Positions 14,654-23,804 of a stretch of 38,401 bases of DNA are shown here, piece by piece. The DNA is from Arthrobacter sp. ZGTC131 (lineage in GTDB: Bacteria > Actinomycetota > Actinomycetes > Actinomycetales > Micrococcaceae). Within the stretch, counting starts at the first letter, position 1. Each line of letters starts with the position of its first letter. The stretch spans positions 1-38,401 of the forward strand of contig NZ_PJIK01000026.1 in the NCBI RefSeq assembly GCF_002929275.1. Reading direction: 5' to 3'. A program made the translations under genes and the position numbers. The notes beneath the pieces are model-generated. The model had not been told where the DNA came from, ran no database searches, and saw only the letters and a list, made by a program, of their open reading frames with translations.

Positions 14654-16227
14654 GCCGCACCTTCTTCCCGGATCGGAGCTGCCGCATCCAGCAGAGTTTC
14701 TGACGGTGCATGCCAGCGCTTATTTGTGTCATTGAGGGAGGCCTCGATGGAGGTTAAACCGATTTGGACGGGGATGCCGGGGCGGCCGCCGACTTTGATC
14801 AGGAACTTCCCCCGGCCCGGGGGTTCGACGTCGCCGCCGCGGGAGTCCCACGCGGGCGGGTCCTGCCAAGAGATGAGCTTCTGCTGTTCCTGCCGCGAGA
14901 GCGGGATCGCAGCCGTCAGCAGCGGCATTTCCGAAGCCGGGAGGCCTGCGCAGATGACCATGCCGGCGCGTTCGACGAAGCCGCGGGCCTTCATCCGGTC
15001 CTCCTCCGCCGGGAGGGCCAGCAGGTCGGACATGGTGTGGGAGATCATGACCTGCCCGACACCCACGGAGCGGTTGAGCCGGGTGAGGGCATCCACCCGG
15101 TCCACCATGCCCTTGCCGGCGCGCAGGGCCCGCCAGAGTTCGTCCAGGACGACGAGGTAGTTCCGGCGTGGTTCCAGGCCGGCGTCGGCGAGGGCGTTGG
15201 CGACGTTCACCGTGCCGAATCCGTAGGACCAGCAGGCCAGCAGCACGGCGGCCTGCAGGTCCGTTTCTGTCTCGTCGATGCTGGAGACGTCGAAGACGAC
15301 CGCACGGTCCCGCCGCATGGGGTTCGTGGTTTGCCGGGAGAAGATTTCGCCGAGCTTGCCGCCGCCGGTCAGGCCCAGGAGCGTGGCCTCCAGTGCCCGG
15401 GTTTCCTGCAGGTAGACGTCCAGGTCGCCGCGGTCCAGTGCGACCTGGCGCAGTTCGGCCGGGGCAGCGGTGATCACGTCCAGCAGGTCTTTCAGGACCG
15501 GGACGCCGTCGAAGGTGTCATCGAGGACCCGCAGGGCGCGGTCTAGGATCGTCTGTTCCTGATCCGTCGGAGGGCTGTTGCGGCTGATCGTGATCAGGGA
15601 GACGACCATGTTCAGGCGGCGGCCGTGGGCGTCGGCCCGGACCCGGACCGCCGCCGCGTGATGGCCCTCGTTCTCGAGGAGACGGGCGGCCTCGACCGCA
15701 TGGCCGGGGTCGAGGATGTTCAGGTATCCCCGGCCCCGGCCAAGCTCAACGACCTGCCCGCCAAGGGCTTCCACCGCGTCCACATGCTCACCCTTCAGGT
15801 CGCCGAGGACGAGCGGGTGAACGCCCTGACCGGAGAGGCCCAGCATCATGCGGCGCACGAGCGTGGACTTCCCCAGTCCGGGCTTGCCGAGAATGAACGC
15901 GGACGGGTTGGAAATCAGGCGGGCGCGCTGGAACCAGCTGATCGGATCACAGCAGACCGTGGCCCGCGTCTCCTCATGCCGGCCCAGCGGAATCCCGATC
16001 ATGGGCGAGGACGTGCCGGAGCTGAACGGCCACAGCCCACAGACCTGCACGGTAGTCCCCCGGTACTCCCGGACGCCCGTCACCAGGGACGCTGAGCCGC
16101 CGCCCCGGCCGCCCCAGCCGCGCGAACCGGGAACGCGATCCCGGACCTTGGCGGCTTTCCGGGCCTTGGCCGGAGCCTGGGTGGTGTGGGTGTTCTTCTT
16201 CGTTGGCAGGAACCTCATGCGGGCCAT
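14650..16227 (-). CDS. VirB4-like conjugation ATPase
   Basis: This is a 525-residue cytoplasmic ATPase. It has an N-terminal basic stretch (KKNTHTTQAPAKARKAAK), the Walker A loop FILGKPGLGKSTLVRRM near residue 115, Walker B NYLVVLDELWRAL near residue 358, and a C-terminal RecA-fold motif VGVGQVMISHTMSDLLAL. It would power assembly of the channel and substrate movement. In this actinobacterial layout the N-terminal half of classical VirB4 is supplied by the SCO6880-like protein encoded immediately upstream. Its ATG abuts the SCO6880-like stop codon with no gap. Confidence 0.9.
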   Translation of the reverse strand: MARMRFLPTKKNTHTTQAPAKARKAAKVRDRVPGSRGWGGRGGGSASLVTGVREYRGTTVQVCGLWPFSSGTSSPMIGIPLGRHEETRATVCCDPISWFQRARLISNPSAFILGKPGLGKSTLVRRMMLGLSGQGVHPLVLGDLKGEHVDAVEALGGQVVELGRGRGYLNILDPGHAVEAARLLENEGHHAAAVRVRADAHGRRLNMVVSLITISRNSPPTDQEQTILDRALRVLDDTFDGVPVLKDLLDVITAAPAELRQVALDRGDLDVYLQETRALEATLLGLTGGGKLGEIFSRQTTNPMRRDRAVVFDVSSIDETETDLQAAVLLACWSYGFGTVNVANALADAGLEPRRNYLVVLDELWRALRAGKGMVDRVDALTRLNRSVGVGQVMISHTMSDLLALPAEEDRMKARGFVERAGMVICAGLPASEMPLLTAAIPLSRQEQQKLISWQDPPAWDSRGGDVEPPGRGKFLIKVGGRPGIPVQIGLTSIEASLNDTNKRWHAPSETLLDAAAPIREEGAA

Positions 16228-17736
16228 TTACAGTGCCTCCCTGATTTCGCTGGGCAGAAGGATGTGCCTGGGCAGCACCAAGCCCAAGGGCAGGGACGCT
16301 GCGAACGCGGTGTCCTGGGATCCGTAGGCGCGGCGCAGCAGTACCCTCGCGGTGCCGGAGGTCTGTTCGATGGCGGCCACCGCGTCGGGTAGCCGGGCGG
16401 CGTCGGTGACGGTCGCGGTGACGACCATGCCGAAGTTCACCAGCCCGGCACCCTGGGCTTCTTCCTGGGCGGTCTGCGCGGCGGAGCGGGCATCGACCAG
16501 GGCCCGGGCGCTGGGACGGTTTCCGGAGCTGATGCGGACATTGGCGTTGTTCTGGTCCCGTTCGACCACGGCGGCCGCCCGGGCCGAATCCATCGGGCGG
16601 TACAGCAGGGACACGCGCTTGCGGTCGATGTCCCCGTGCGGGGCCAGCAGGCGGGACAGGACGGAGGAGTTCACCGACCCGCGCGGTGCGCCGGTCATGG
16701 TCCAGGAGACGGAGAATGCGCTGTCGTGCCGGTAATCATCCCAGCCGGCCTGTGTGGCGGTGGGGCCGGCCTCGCCCCATCCCAGGGTGACGGGGGTGCC
16801 GGCGGCGTGGGCTTCATCAATGATCAGGGCTGCCGGCGGGTCGTAGGCGATCCGTACGACTTCGCAGAGTTCCTGCGCGGACATCGGCCGGGCGATACCG
16901 GCGCCGGTGGACTGCAGCCGGGCACCAAGGCCCGGGATGCGGGAGGCCACGTCGCGGGCGACATCCTCCGGCTCCCGCTTCCGCGACCCGGCACGCAGGG
17001 AGGCGCTGAACGTCAGGGACACCCAGGCCCGGACCGTGGCTGAGCCTTCCGGGTAGGTGCGGACGACCTCACGGAGGATCGCCTTCGCGGCTTCCGGCGC
17101 GTTCTCATCGATGTTCATTTCGACTTCGTTGCGCAGCCGGTAGCCGGAGTCCGGGGCGGTCTCCACCGTCACGGCGGCGGCTTCCAGCCCTGCTTCGTCA
17201 CCGAGTCCGGCGATCCAGCCGCCCCAGTTCGCCACCCAGGCATCGACCTGTTCCGGGTCCACGAGGGATGCCCCGTCGGGTTCGGTGGAGAAGATCACCG
17301 TGAAGTGGTTGGTGGTGGGGACGTGGAGCATGGCGAAGGGGCGGTTGTAGGAGTCGTTGAACTCGTACAGCCGGGACTTCGCCGCCAGCCCGGGGAGCTG
17401 GTACATCCCCCACTCCGTCACCCCGAGAGGGCCCGAGCGGTACAGGTTCGCACCCGAGGAACGGGCGAGGCGGAAATTCATCCGGGTCGCGAAACGGTCC
17501 ACCACGGACTGGCCGTGCTTGTCCTTGACGGTCAGCAGCAGGACCAGCACCCCGGCGACGGCCAGGACGCCGAGGCCGGCGAAGAGGCCCCAGATGGCAA
17601 AGCTGATGATGCCCAGCAGCAGCCCGGCCATGACAATGCCGGTGCCGATAGCGCCGAGGTCACCCAGGCCGGCGGACCTCGGGACCCGCCAGTTTCCGTA
17701 GGACGGTTCCTTGTATTCGGTGTCAATTGCTGCCAC
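16228..17736 (-). CDS. SCO6880-family conjugation protein (PrgI-like plus VirB4 N-terminal-like)
   Basis: This is a 502-residue protein read from GTG 17736, preceded by GGGGGAGGG. The longer upstream frame lies in the preceding gene. After a short N-terminus with YKEPSYGNWRVPRSAG come two membrane helices (about residues 28-47 and 50-68), as in PrgI-type proteins, then a large soluble region. The C-terminus ends with TSGTARVLLRRAYGSQDTAF...LPLGLVLPRHIL, a hallmark of the SCO6880 group. The family accompanies VirB4-type ATPases in actinobacterial conjugation and integrative elements and is thought to link the ATPase to the membrane. Its start lies 14 bp inside the VirB6-like gene, indicating tight coupling. 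Confidence 0.85.
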   Translation of the reverse strand: MAAIDTEYKEPSYGNWRVPRSAGLGDLGAIGTGIVMAGLLLGIISFAIWGLFAGLGVLAVAGVLVLLLTVKDKHGQSVVDRFATRMNFRLARSSGANLYRSGPLGVTEWGMYQLPGLAAKSRLYEFNDSYNRPFAMLHVPTTNHFTVIFSTEPDGASLVDPEQVDAWVANWGGWIAGLGDEAGLEAAAVTVETAPDSGYRLRNEVEMNIDENAPEAAKAILREVVRTYPEGSATVRAWVSLTFSASLRAGSRKREPEDVARDVASRIPGLGARLQSTGAGIARPMSAQELCEVVRIAYDPPAALIIDEAHAAGTPVTLGWGEAGPTATQAGWDDYRHDSAFSVSWTMTGAPRGSVNSSVLSRLLAPHGDIDRKRVSLLYRPMDSARAAAVVERDQNNANVRISSGNRPSARALVDARSAAQTAQEEAQGAGLVNFGMVVTATVTDAARLPDAVAAIEQTSGTARVLLRRAYGSQDTAFAASLPLGLVLPRHILLPSEIREAL

Positions 17737-18994
17737 TGGGGCCCTCCCCCGTTGAATCCTGCGCGGTCTGTTGAGCGGCCTGAGCGGCCCGTGACGCCAT
17801 CTGAACACCTGCGGCGACGGCCATGCCCGTTGGACCTGCTGCCTTCGCCGCTCCTGCACCGGCGGTGCCTGTTCCGGACCCTGCTGCGGCAGTTGTGGCC
17901 GTTCCTGAACTGTCTTTGCCGGGCGATCCCCAGGGCCCGGACGTTCCGGTTGAGGCCGGCGTCGGTTTGCCGTTGCCGCCACTGCTCCCGCCCGCTCCCT
18001 TGCTGCCTTGGGGGGTGGCGCCGGTGGCCGCCGGCTGGCTCGGAGGCGTGGGGGTCGCGTTTCCCCTGCCGCTGCGTCCGAGCGAGACGGCGCCGGTGGC
18101 CATGACCCCGGCCGCTGCTCCCGCTCCCCCGCCGGAACCGGAAGCCACGGCTCCGACCATCGGGGTGACGAAGCGCATCAACGCCGGGAGGGCGAGGAGC
18201 GCAACAATCATCAGGGCGAAGCCCGTGATCGAGCCCACCAGGTCATTGCCGCCGGCGGACGCTGCCATGAGTTTGAAGGCCACGGCGTAGACGATGGCGG
18301 CCGCCGGTTTGTAGAGGATGAAGGCGATGGTCCAGCCGACAGCTTTCTGGAACCACTGCCTGCCCATCTCGGTATTGGTGAAGGCCGCGGTGGTGGGCAG
18401 AATGCCCGCCAGGATCACCAGCATCCCGGTCCGGACCACCATCAGGACGATCTGCACCAGCGAGGCAATCAGGCCCACCAGCCCCAGGATGATCAGAATG
18501 AACACCCCGACGCCCGTCTGGTTGGTCATGACGAGCGTGCTGATGGCACTCGCGAAACCCCTGCCGTCCGTTGAGCGGTTGATGATGGCCACCGAAAACG
18601 CATCGGCCGCGATCACCAGAATGGAAATCACCCCCAAGCCAAGCCCGGAGACAAGAGTGAGCGTCAGCAAGGACCGGAGCAGTTCTCTCAGCGGTGCGCC
18701 ACGCTGCTCCCACACCATCCGCATACCGCCGATGATCACCGACAGAACAGCCAACACCAGCGTCCAATGGGCCAGCTCCGAATCGAGGAATTTCACAACC
18801 GGGCTCGGCGTCACCCCGTCGGCGGTGGTGAGGTTAGCTGTTGGCATCTTCACCCAGAACGTTGACAGCGTGGTCACCATCTGGCTCATGCCCGCCATGA
18901 TGGCTTTCGCTAAATTCGCAATAGCATCGCTAGCTGCAGTGGAGACCACATTTCCAGCGTGGCAACCAACGTCGATGATGTTGCACTCGGCCAT
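17723..18994 (-). CDS. VirB6/TrbL-like polytopic membrane channel protein
   Basis: This 423-residue protein has an N-terminal extracytoplasmic segment with two cysteines (MAECNIIDVGCHAGN). About seven hydrophobic helices lie between residues 75 and 285 (for example LVLAVLSVIIGGMRMVW, GVFILIILGLVGLIASLVQ and MLVILAGILPTTAAF). A long low-complexity Gly/Ser/Thr/Pro/Ala tail occupies the last 130 residues. This layout fits VirB6/TrbL-type inner-membrane channel components of type IV secretion. The flexible tail is probably surface-exposed or a scaffold. It sits 1 bp after the preceding gene and overlaps the next by 14 bp. Confidence 0.85.
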   Translation of the reverse strand: MAECNIIDVGCHAGNVVSTAASDAIANLAKAIMAGMSQMVTTLSTFWVKMPTANLTTADGVTPSPVVKFLDSELAHWTLVLAVLSVIIGGMRMVWEQRGAPLRELLRSLLTLTLVSGLGLGVISILVIAADAFSVAIINRSTDGRGFASAISTLVMTNQTGVGVFILIILGLVGLIASLVQIVLMVVRTGMLVILAGILPTTAAFTNTEMGRQWFQKAVGWTIAFILYKPAAAIVYAVAFKLMAASAGGNDLVGSITGFALMIVALLALPALMRFVTPMVGAVASGSGGGAGAAAGVMATGAVSLGRSGRGNATPTPPSQPAATGATPQGSKGAGGSSGGNGKPTPASTGTSGPWGSPGKDSSGTATTAAAGSGTGTAGAGAAKAAGPTGMAVAAGVQMASRAAQAAQQTAQDSTGEGPSGSN

Positions 18995-18995
18995 T

Positions 18996-19748
18996 TCAGA
19001 CCCCGGACCATACGATAAAGCCGCTCAAATCGCTTAGCTGGGTGATGTCATTAATCAACTTCCCGTCGTCTGACACCTTGGCCTTCCAATCCCCCTCAAC
19101 CCAGCGAAGCGGCAGCACTGTGTGTGCCAATACGCCGTTCTTGGTTTCGAACGCAAGATCCACGTCGGCTTCCGTGTGAGCGTAGGACTTGATTAGGAAG
19201 CCACGGATTTGAACGGTTGTGTCCCCGCCCGTGGGTGAAGCCATGGTTTCGGACTCCCGCATGGCTATCTCCCGGCCCGGCCCAGGCACGAGCAGCTGGT
19301 CGGTCAATTTCGTGTTGAGTGCCTGTGACTGGGAAGAGCTCAGCGCAATCATGCTCACAGCTGAGTAGAGGGCTCCGGTTGGTGAATGCGCAAAGCAGGA
19401 ACGGAATCCGTCGCTGTCCGTCACCCCGGGCCCAAATGTCTTGGGATCTGTAGGAGTTGCCATTTTTCCCACCAACGTCCAGGTGGACTTTGGGGCAATC
19501 CCCAGGGCCGTTTCCGAAGTCGATGGAAGCCCGCAGGTGCTCGTGGTGCTCGCGCCGGATGCCGTGGAAGAAGCTGTCGGCGATGTTGTGGTCCCGGCTG
19601 CGGCAGGCTGTCCGCCACTGTCGCTCTTGGGTACGAGGAAGATGACCAGTACCGCGGCGATCAAGGCAAGAACCAGGGCAGCAGAGATGATGAACGCGGG
19701 CCTGGTGAAGGGATTCTGTTCGGTGGTGCTTTGCGTGGATTCGCTCAT
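18996..19748 (-). CDS. Single-pass membrane conjugation protein (DUF8175-like)
   Basis: This 250-residue protein has a short cytoplasmic N-terminus, one membrane helix (FIISAALVLALIAAVLVIFL, about residues 19-38) and a Ser/Thr/Ala-rich linker. A soluble extracytoplasmic domain with paired cysteines (STCGLPSTSET and FRSCFAHSPTG) follows, ending in WVEGDWKAKVSDDGKL. The last part (DWK.K...DG) is typical of small NTF2-like or DUF8175-type domains in Gram-positive conjugation operons. A VirB8/TcpC-like scaffolding role is likely but not demonstrated by motif. The gene is embedded between the pilin-like and VirB6-like genes. Confidence 0.7.
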   Translation of the reverse strand: MSESTQSTTEQNPFTRPAFIISAALVLALIAAVLVIFLVPKSDSGGQPAAAGTTTSPTASSTASGASTTSTCGLPSTSETALGIAPKSTWTLVGKMATPTDPKTFGPGVTDSDGFRSCFAHSPTGALYSAVSMIALSSSQSQALNTKLTDQLLVPGPGREIAMRESETMASPTGGDTTVQIRGFLIKSYAHTEADVDLAFETKNGVLAHTVLPLRWVEGDWKAKVSDDGKLINDITQLSDLSGFIVWSGV

Positions 19749-19769
19749 GATGAACCTCCGATTGTCGGG

Positions 19770-20042
19770 TTAGGCGAAGGCGGTGACGATGCCCGACGCG
19801 CCGGTGATGATGATGCAGCCGGCTAGGACCCAGCCGAGCTTCCCGATGGATTCGCCGCCTTCGCCGCGGCGTAGCTGGATGACCATGCCGATGCCGACGA
19901 TGATCACGCCCAAGACGCCGAGGACGAGGCCGATTCCGGAGGCCCAGTTCAGAACGGTCAACAGGCCTTGTGCCTGGGGAGGGACGACGGGGGTCGGCTT
20001 CGGGATGACGCTGAGGGGAAGGGCGGAGATGAGATTGACCAT
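19770..20042 (-). CDS. Small two-helix membrane protein, VirB2/TrbC pilin-like candidate
   Basis: This 90-residue protein starts with a short N-terminal segment rich in proline (VIPKPTPVVPPQAQGLL). Two membrane helices follow (about residues 33-52 and 66-86), separated by a charged loop QLRRGEGGESIGK. Size, topology and position just before the single-pass and VirB6-like genes match the pilin-type subunits of type IV secretion systems. Sequence conservation of this class is low, so the call rests on topology and location. Confidence 0.65.
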   Translation of the reverse strand: MVNLISALPLSVIPKPTPVVPPQAQGLLTVLNWASGIGLVLGVLGVIIVGIGMVIQLRRGEGGESIGKLGWVLAGCIIITGASGIVTAFA

Positions 20043-20084
20043 GGTGAGACCTTTCGACGGGTAGAGCTGTTGTGAGGTTGGTGG

Positions 20085-20675
20085 TTAGTTGGTGAGGGCT
20101 GCCAGGTCAGCGCTGAGGCGCTGGTATTCACGGCCCGGGGCCCCGGTATCCGTGGCGCCCAGCCGCCAGGATTCGACCCATGGGAGCATCCAGAGCCGTG
20201 GTGCCCCGCCGCCGACGAGGACGGTGAACTCCCCGAGGGCTTTGGGCAGCTTTCCGGGTGCGTCGGCCAGAACGGCGAGCCCCAGCAGCTCGACGTCCGG
20301 CGCCGCGCCGGAGGCCCATTGGATGAGCGCGCTTTGCGCGGCCTTCAGACCCCGCATATCCGAGCGGCATGCCAGCAGGACGGCAGGCTTACCGTAGCCG
20401 TCTTCGGGGACCGGCCAGGCATGCTCGGTCGGCCGTGCGCCGGCCAGGATGTTGCTGAGCCGGCTCTCGCCGGCTCCCCCATGAACACCGGTGACCCAGA
20501 GCGTGGCCGTGCCGGTCACCAAGCGTTGGCCGAGGCGGTCCGCTGCATCCGGTTCGACCATCCCCAGCAAAGGCTCCCTGATCGCGGCTGGCGGAGGAAA
20601 GTGCACCTCCGCGGCGTCGCCTTCAGGTCTGGCGTCCGGAGCCGGGGTAATCCACGGGTTCAGTAGCTGGTTCAT
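20085..20675 (-). CDS. DUF6668-like conjugation protein with degenerate P-loop
   Basis: This 196-residue protein contains TATLWVTGVHGGAGESRLSN, which resembles a ParA/MinD-type nucleotide loop but has Glu in place of the essential Lys. It also contains VLLACRSDMRGLKAAQSALIQWAS, where the strand and helix pattern of such ATPases continues. The C-terminus lacks the rest of a ParA fold. This matches the actinobacterial DUF6668 group. It probably binds, but does not hydrolyse, nucleotide, and may partner the full-length ParA-like protein encoded 45 bp upstream. It lies inside the conjugation operon. Confidence 0.7.
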   Translation of the reverse strand: MNQLLNPWITPAPDARPEGDAAEVHFPPPAAIREPLLGMVEPDAADRLGQRLVTGTATLWVTGVHGGAGESRLSNILAGARPTEHAWPVPEDGYGKPAVLLACRSDMRGLKAAQSALIQWASGAAPDVELLGLAVLADAPGKLPKALGEFTVLVGGGAPRLWMLPWVESWRLGATDTGAPGREYQRLSADLAALTN

Positions 20676-20720
20676 GTGTCCCCCTTTCGGAGAGGTTGTC
20701 GTAGAAGGGTGAGTGGTGGG

Positions 20721-22172
20721 TCAGAAGCCGCTGGCGACGGCGGCGGCCGCTGCCAGCCACGCCCGCTGGGTGGCGGGCTGCAACGCTTCGTAGCGGATGG
20801 GGCCGTTGACCAGGGCAGGGTCGTACGGGATCCGCACGACTGCCCGGACGTAGGGGGCGAATCCGTCAGCGATCCGCTGGGCCTCATCCTTGGCACGTTT
20901 GAGCGCTTCGCCGCTCATGCTGCGCTTGGCGTCGGTGGACTCGGAGACGATGACGACGGCGTTGCGGGCCAGCTCGGCGTCGTGCCCGCCGCGGGACTCG
21001 AGCGTCTGCAGCGTCAACCGGGCGGCCTCTGCGCGGTCCTCGATCGCGGTGACCGGGACGACGAGCTGGTCGGTGTGGTCGATCATCCGCCGCCAGTTCG
21101 CTGCCCGGGCCGTGTTGCCGGAATCCATGACGACCAGACGGTAGTACCGGGTGAGGACCTGGTGGGCGATGTCCACCTCCTCGGCGGTCACTTCGTGGTC
21201 GCCCTCCTCGTTTTCATCCGAGCGCAGGACATCGAACTTATCGGCGGTCTGGTGGTGGACGAACTTGGCGATTTCAGCCGCGTTTGTGGCCGGGGAGAGC
21301 AGTGCCTGGGAGGAATCGATCAGGTCCAGGACGCTCCTGTCGTGTGCGCCCTTTTCGGTGCGCCAGCCCAGGGTGCCTTGGGATTCGTTGTTGTCCCACG
21401 CGCAGGTGGCTGCGCCGCTGTAGCGGGCGAGGATGGCCGAGAGCATCACGACGGTGGGGGTCTTGTTCGCACCTCCCTTGCGGTTCACGACCGCGACGGT
21501 GCGCGGGCCGGGCCAGTGCTGGCTGACGGTGCGGACGTCCTCGCGCTCCGCCATTTCCTCCGCGGAGGGGTCCATCCGGACACCCAGCCTGGTCAGGGTT
21601 CCGCGCCAGCCCTTGGTGGCCGGTTCCAGGACGGGGGCGCTGACCAGGAACGAGGTTTCCTTCAGGCTGCGCCGTGTCGGGTCTTCCTCCGCCGGGGCAG
21701 GGGCTGAAGTGGTCTCGGGCGTTGGGGGCATAACTGTTCCTGTCGGTACATGGACGGTGGCCCGAGCTTTACTGGACGGCTCCGGGCCATCAGTGTCGGC
21801 CGCGGGCGGACCCGGTTTCACGGGATCTGATTCGAGGGCCGGGGGCACGGCGGGTGCTGCCGTGGTTGCGGAAGCCTCGGCACGGCGGCGGACGGTTTTT
21901 GCGGTGTAGCTGACGGACTCTGTGCTGCTGTCGGGGCGGACGATGAGTTCCCCGTGTCCGTCGGGGTCATCAACATGGACCCTGACGGGGCGCTTTAGTG
22001 TCTGGGCTTCGCGGACCACGATGGTCAGGGCGTTATCGCGCAGCTGCTGCAGGCTGGCCGCGGCTGGCACGGTCCGGGAGTTGCCGGCCACCACGACTTC
22101 GGCGGTGCCGTTGTCGCGGACAATGGCGTTGATTTTCGGGAAAGCCAGTACATCTGCCTGGTGCAGGTCCAT
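20721..22172 (-). CDS. ParA/MinD-like ATPase of the conjugation operon
   Basis: This is a 483-residue protein read from ATG 22172 behind AAAGGAAG. The N-terminal 100 residues form a small SCO5717-like/ubiquitin-like region (DVLAFPKINAIVRDNGTAEVVV). A Pro/Ala/Ser-rich linker follows. The C-terminal half is a ParA-type domain with a deviant Walker A, VNRKGGANKTPTVVML, and a switch-like RYYRLVVMDSGNTARAANWRRM. Proteins of this design (MinD-like with a long linker) occur in ESX-type and conjugative systems and may position the apparatus or recruit DNA. It differs from the partition ParA at 31352-32176. Confidence 0.85.
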   Translation of the reverse strand: MDLHQADVLAFPKINAIVRDNGTAEVVVAGNSRTVPAAASLQQLRDNALTIVVREAQTLKRPVRVHVDDPDGHGELIVRPDSSTESVSYTAKTVRRRAEASATTAAPAVPPALESDPVKPGPPAADTDGPEPSSKARATVHVPTGTVMPPTPETTSAPAPAEEDPTRRSLKETSFLVSAPVLEPATKGWRGTLTRLGVRMDPSAEEMAEREDVRTVSQHWPGPRTVAVVNRKGGANKTPTVVMLSAILARYSGAATCAWDNNESQGTLGWRTEKGAHDRSVLDLIDSSQALLSPATNAAEIAKFVHHQTADKFDVLRSDENEEGDHEVTAEEVDIAHQVLTRYYRLVVMDSGNTARAANWRRMIDHTDQLVVPVTAIEDRAEAARLTLQTLESRGGHDAELARNAVVIVSESTDAKRSMSGEALKRAKDEAQRIADGFAPYVRAVVRIPYDPALVNGPIRYEALQPATQRAWLAAAAAVASGF

Positions 22173-22206
22173 GGATTTCTTCCTTTCTTGAGCGTGGGTG
22201 ATCGGA

Positions 22207-22731
22207 TTATCGGGAAGCTGGCGGTGTGAAGCGGTTGACCTTCCACGGGGAGTCTTTTGAGGTGCGCAGAAGCTGCACCGTGTAGGTGCCTGCGTCCGTG
22301 GGGACCGATGCCTTGGCCCCGTAACCGTTGGTTTCATCGACGCTGAGTGTGGCCGGGCCCGTCACACGGGTTGCGGGGATGTTGATCGGATCCACCGCCG
22401 AGTAATCCGCTGTTGCCTGCGGGGTCAGCCAGCGGGCCAGGTCGTTGGCCCAGTGAGTCGCGTCCATTCGCGGGCGGGCGAAGTCGGCCGTGGCCCTTGC
22501 CGCGGTCTCCGTGGCGGACTTCTTACTGGCTTCGTCCCAGGTGATGCCGAACGTTGCAGGTGGTGTCGCTCCGGGAGCCTGCGGCCCGCTACCGGTGCTC
22601 AGCGAAACAGGAGCCGACGGCGTGGCCGAGGCTTTGGTTGGCCGCTGCGAGGGCGCAGCGGCCGTGCTGGCTACCTCAGCGCACGAGGTGCACAGCAGGG
22701 CAGCTGCCAGAAGTACCAGGGTCTTCTTCAC
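22207..22731 (-). CDS. Conjugation-operon lipoprotein with NTF2-like domain
   Basis: This 174-residue protein has a typical lipoprotein leader MKKTLVLLAAALLCTSC, whose Cys at residue 17 would be lipidated. The -3 residue is an unusual Cys. A disordered Ser/Thr/Pro/Ala stretch follows, to about residue 60. The soluble C-terminal domain (ATADFARPRMDATHWANDLA to DSPWKVNRF) resembles the small NTF2-like domains found in other actinobacterial type IV secretion genes. It starts within the last 4 bp of the peptidoglycan-hydrolase gene. It is likely exposed on the outer face of the membrane as a channel accessory factor. Confidence 0.75.
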   Translation of the reverse strand: MKKTLVLLAAALLCTSCAEVASTAAAPSQRPTKASATPSAPVSLSTGSGPQAPGATPPATFGITWDEASKKSATETAARATADFARPRMDATHWANDLARWLTPQATADYSAVDPINIPATRVTGPATLSVDETNGYGAKASVPTDAGTYTVQLLRTSKDSPWKVNRFTPPASR

Positions 22732-23804
22732 GACTTCTCCTGTTCGGTGGGCATGTAGAGGAATGCGCTGGGGACGTCATTCTCGACGGTCCGCGTGTAG
22801 TACCTGTGATCGTTCGGTGGAGGGTTTCCGTTGTAGCCCTCTTCGACATAAGTCCCGTCGTCCTTGACGTCCTTCACCACTGCCACGTGTCCGTAGGTCC
22901 CGTCGGCGCCGCCTGCTCCGGGGGCGTACCAAACAACAGCACCAACCCGCGGCGTGCCGCCGGTGGGCCATCCCTTCGCCTCCCACCCGTCCTTCCACGT
23001 CAGCGCCGAACCGAGCCTCTGACCGTCGGGACGGAACGTGCCGTTGTGAACCTTGAACGGGGCACTCGTACTGCCCAGCTGCTGGTTCACCCGCCAGAGC
23101 GCGAAATCGACGCACTCCCGGTTGAGCATGCCCAGTGGGGACGTGCTGGAGGCATTAGCGCCGACCTGCACCCAGGTCGGGGCATCCTTCCAGGGAAGGT
23201 CGTCGCCCGCTCCGGTGCCACGCGGAAAAGCACAGTCGTTGCCATCCTGGGAGAACCCCGTGTCGGAAAGGGCGTCAACGATCCTGACCGCCGAGCCCCA
23301 GTACTTCTGGTAGTGATAAGGGTCGGCATTGCGCTGGACCCTACTCCCGGCAATCGTCGGTTCCAACAGCTCCCACCCCTCGGCCTTTTGGAGGGCCCTG
23401 ATGAAGTTAGTTGCACTGACCGATGGGTTCATGCGGTCTTCGTACGAACCCCAAGCCCCGTTGTCCCGCTGCTGGAACAGGCCCCTGGAATCCGGGCCGG
23501 CACTGTCGCCATGGTCCAGGACCCTCAGACCCGACTCCCCCAAGGCAACCATCACGCTGATCACTTGGCCTTTAGCCGGTAGATTCAGCGTCTTGCCAGC
23601 GCTCACGATTGCTGCTGCATTCTCCATCTGGTCAGCGGAGTAGCCGTCCACCTTGATATCGCTGTCTATTACGACGGCAACCATGGAGCCACAATCGGCG
23701 GCCGCAGGCGTCGAACCGAAAAGCAGGACTACCGACAGGACCAGACCTAGAAGCATCATCGGCACGAGCACTGCTGCGCCGATGAACAACATCTTTGGCT
23801 TCAT
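22728..23804 (-). CDS. Bifunctional peptidoglycan hydrolase (lytic-transglycosylase-like plus CHAP)
   Basis: This is a 358-residue protein read from ATG 23804 behind a very strong GGAGGAGAGG. It has an N-terminal membrane anchor (about residues 5-28). A lysozyme-like domain follows, with the catalytic Glu in MVALGESGLRVLDHG and the GLFQQRDNGAWGSYEDRMNP motif typical of this group. The C-terminal CHAP amidase/peptidase domain has Cys in NRECVDFALWRVN and His in TYGHVAVVKDV. It would open the cell wall for channel assembly, like TcpG/Tn916 Orf14. It is the first gene of the operon, whose promoter lies in the 134-bp divergent gap at 23805-23938. Confidence 0.9.
   Translation of the reverse strand: MKPKMLFIGAAVLVPMMLLGLVLSVVLLFGSTPAAADCGSMVAVVIDSDIKVDGYSADQMENAAAIVSAGKTLNLPAKGQVISVMVALGESGLRVLDHGDSAGPDSRGLFQQRDNGAWGSYEDRMNPSVSATNFIRALQKAEGWELLEPTIAGSRVQRNADPYHYQKYWGSAVRIVDALSDTGFSQDGNDCAFPRGTGAGDDLPWKDAPTWVQVGANASSTSPLGMLNRECVDFALWRVNQQLGSTSAPFKVHNGTFRPDGQRLGSALTWKDGWEAKGWPTGGTPRVGAVVWYAPGAGGADGTYGHVAVVKDVKDDGTYVEEGYNGNPPPNDHRYYTRTVENDVPSAFLYMPTEQEKS

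Noticed and set aside
13868-15160. 430-codon plus-strand frame across the TraG and VirB4 genes
   Set aside because: It is antisense to two conserved ATPases, and its product is low-complexity and without motifs.
20676-21707. 343-codon plus-strand frame across the ParA-like gene
   Set aside because: The reverse strand carries a clear ParA-type protein with a deviant Walker A, and this frame has no recognisable feature.
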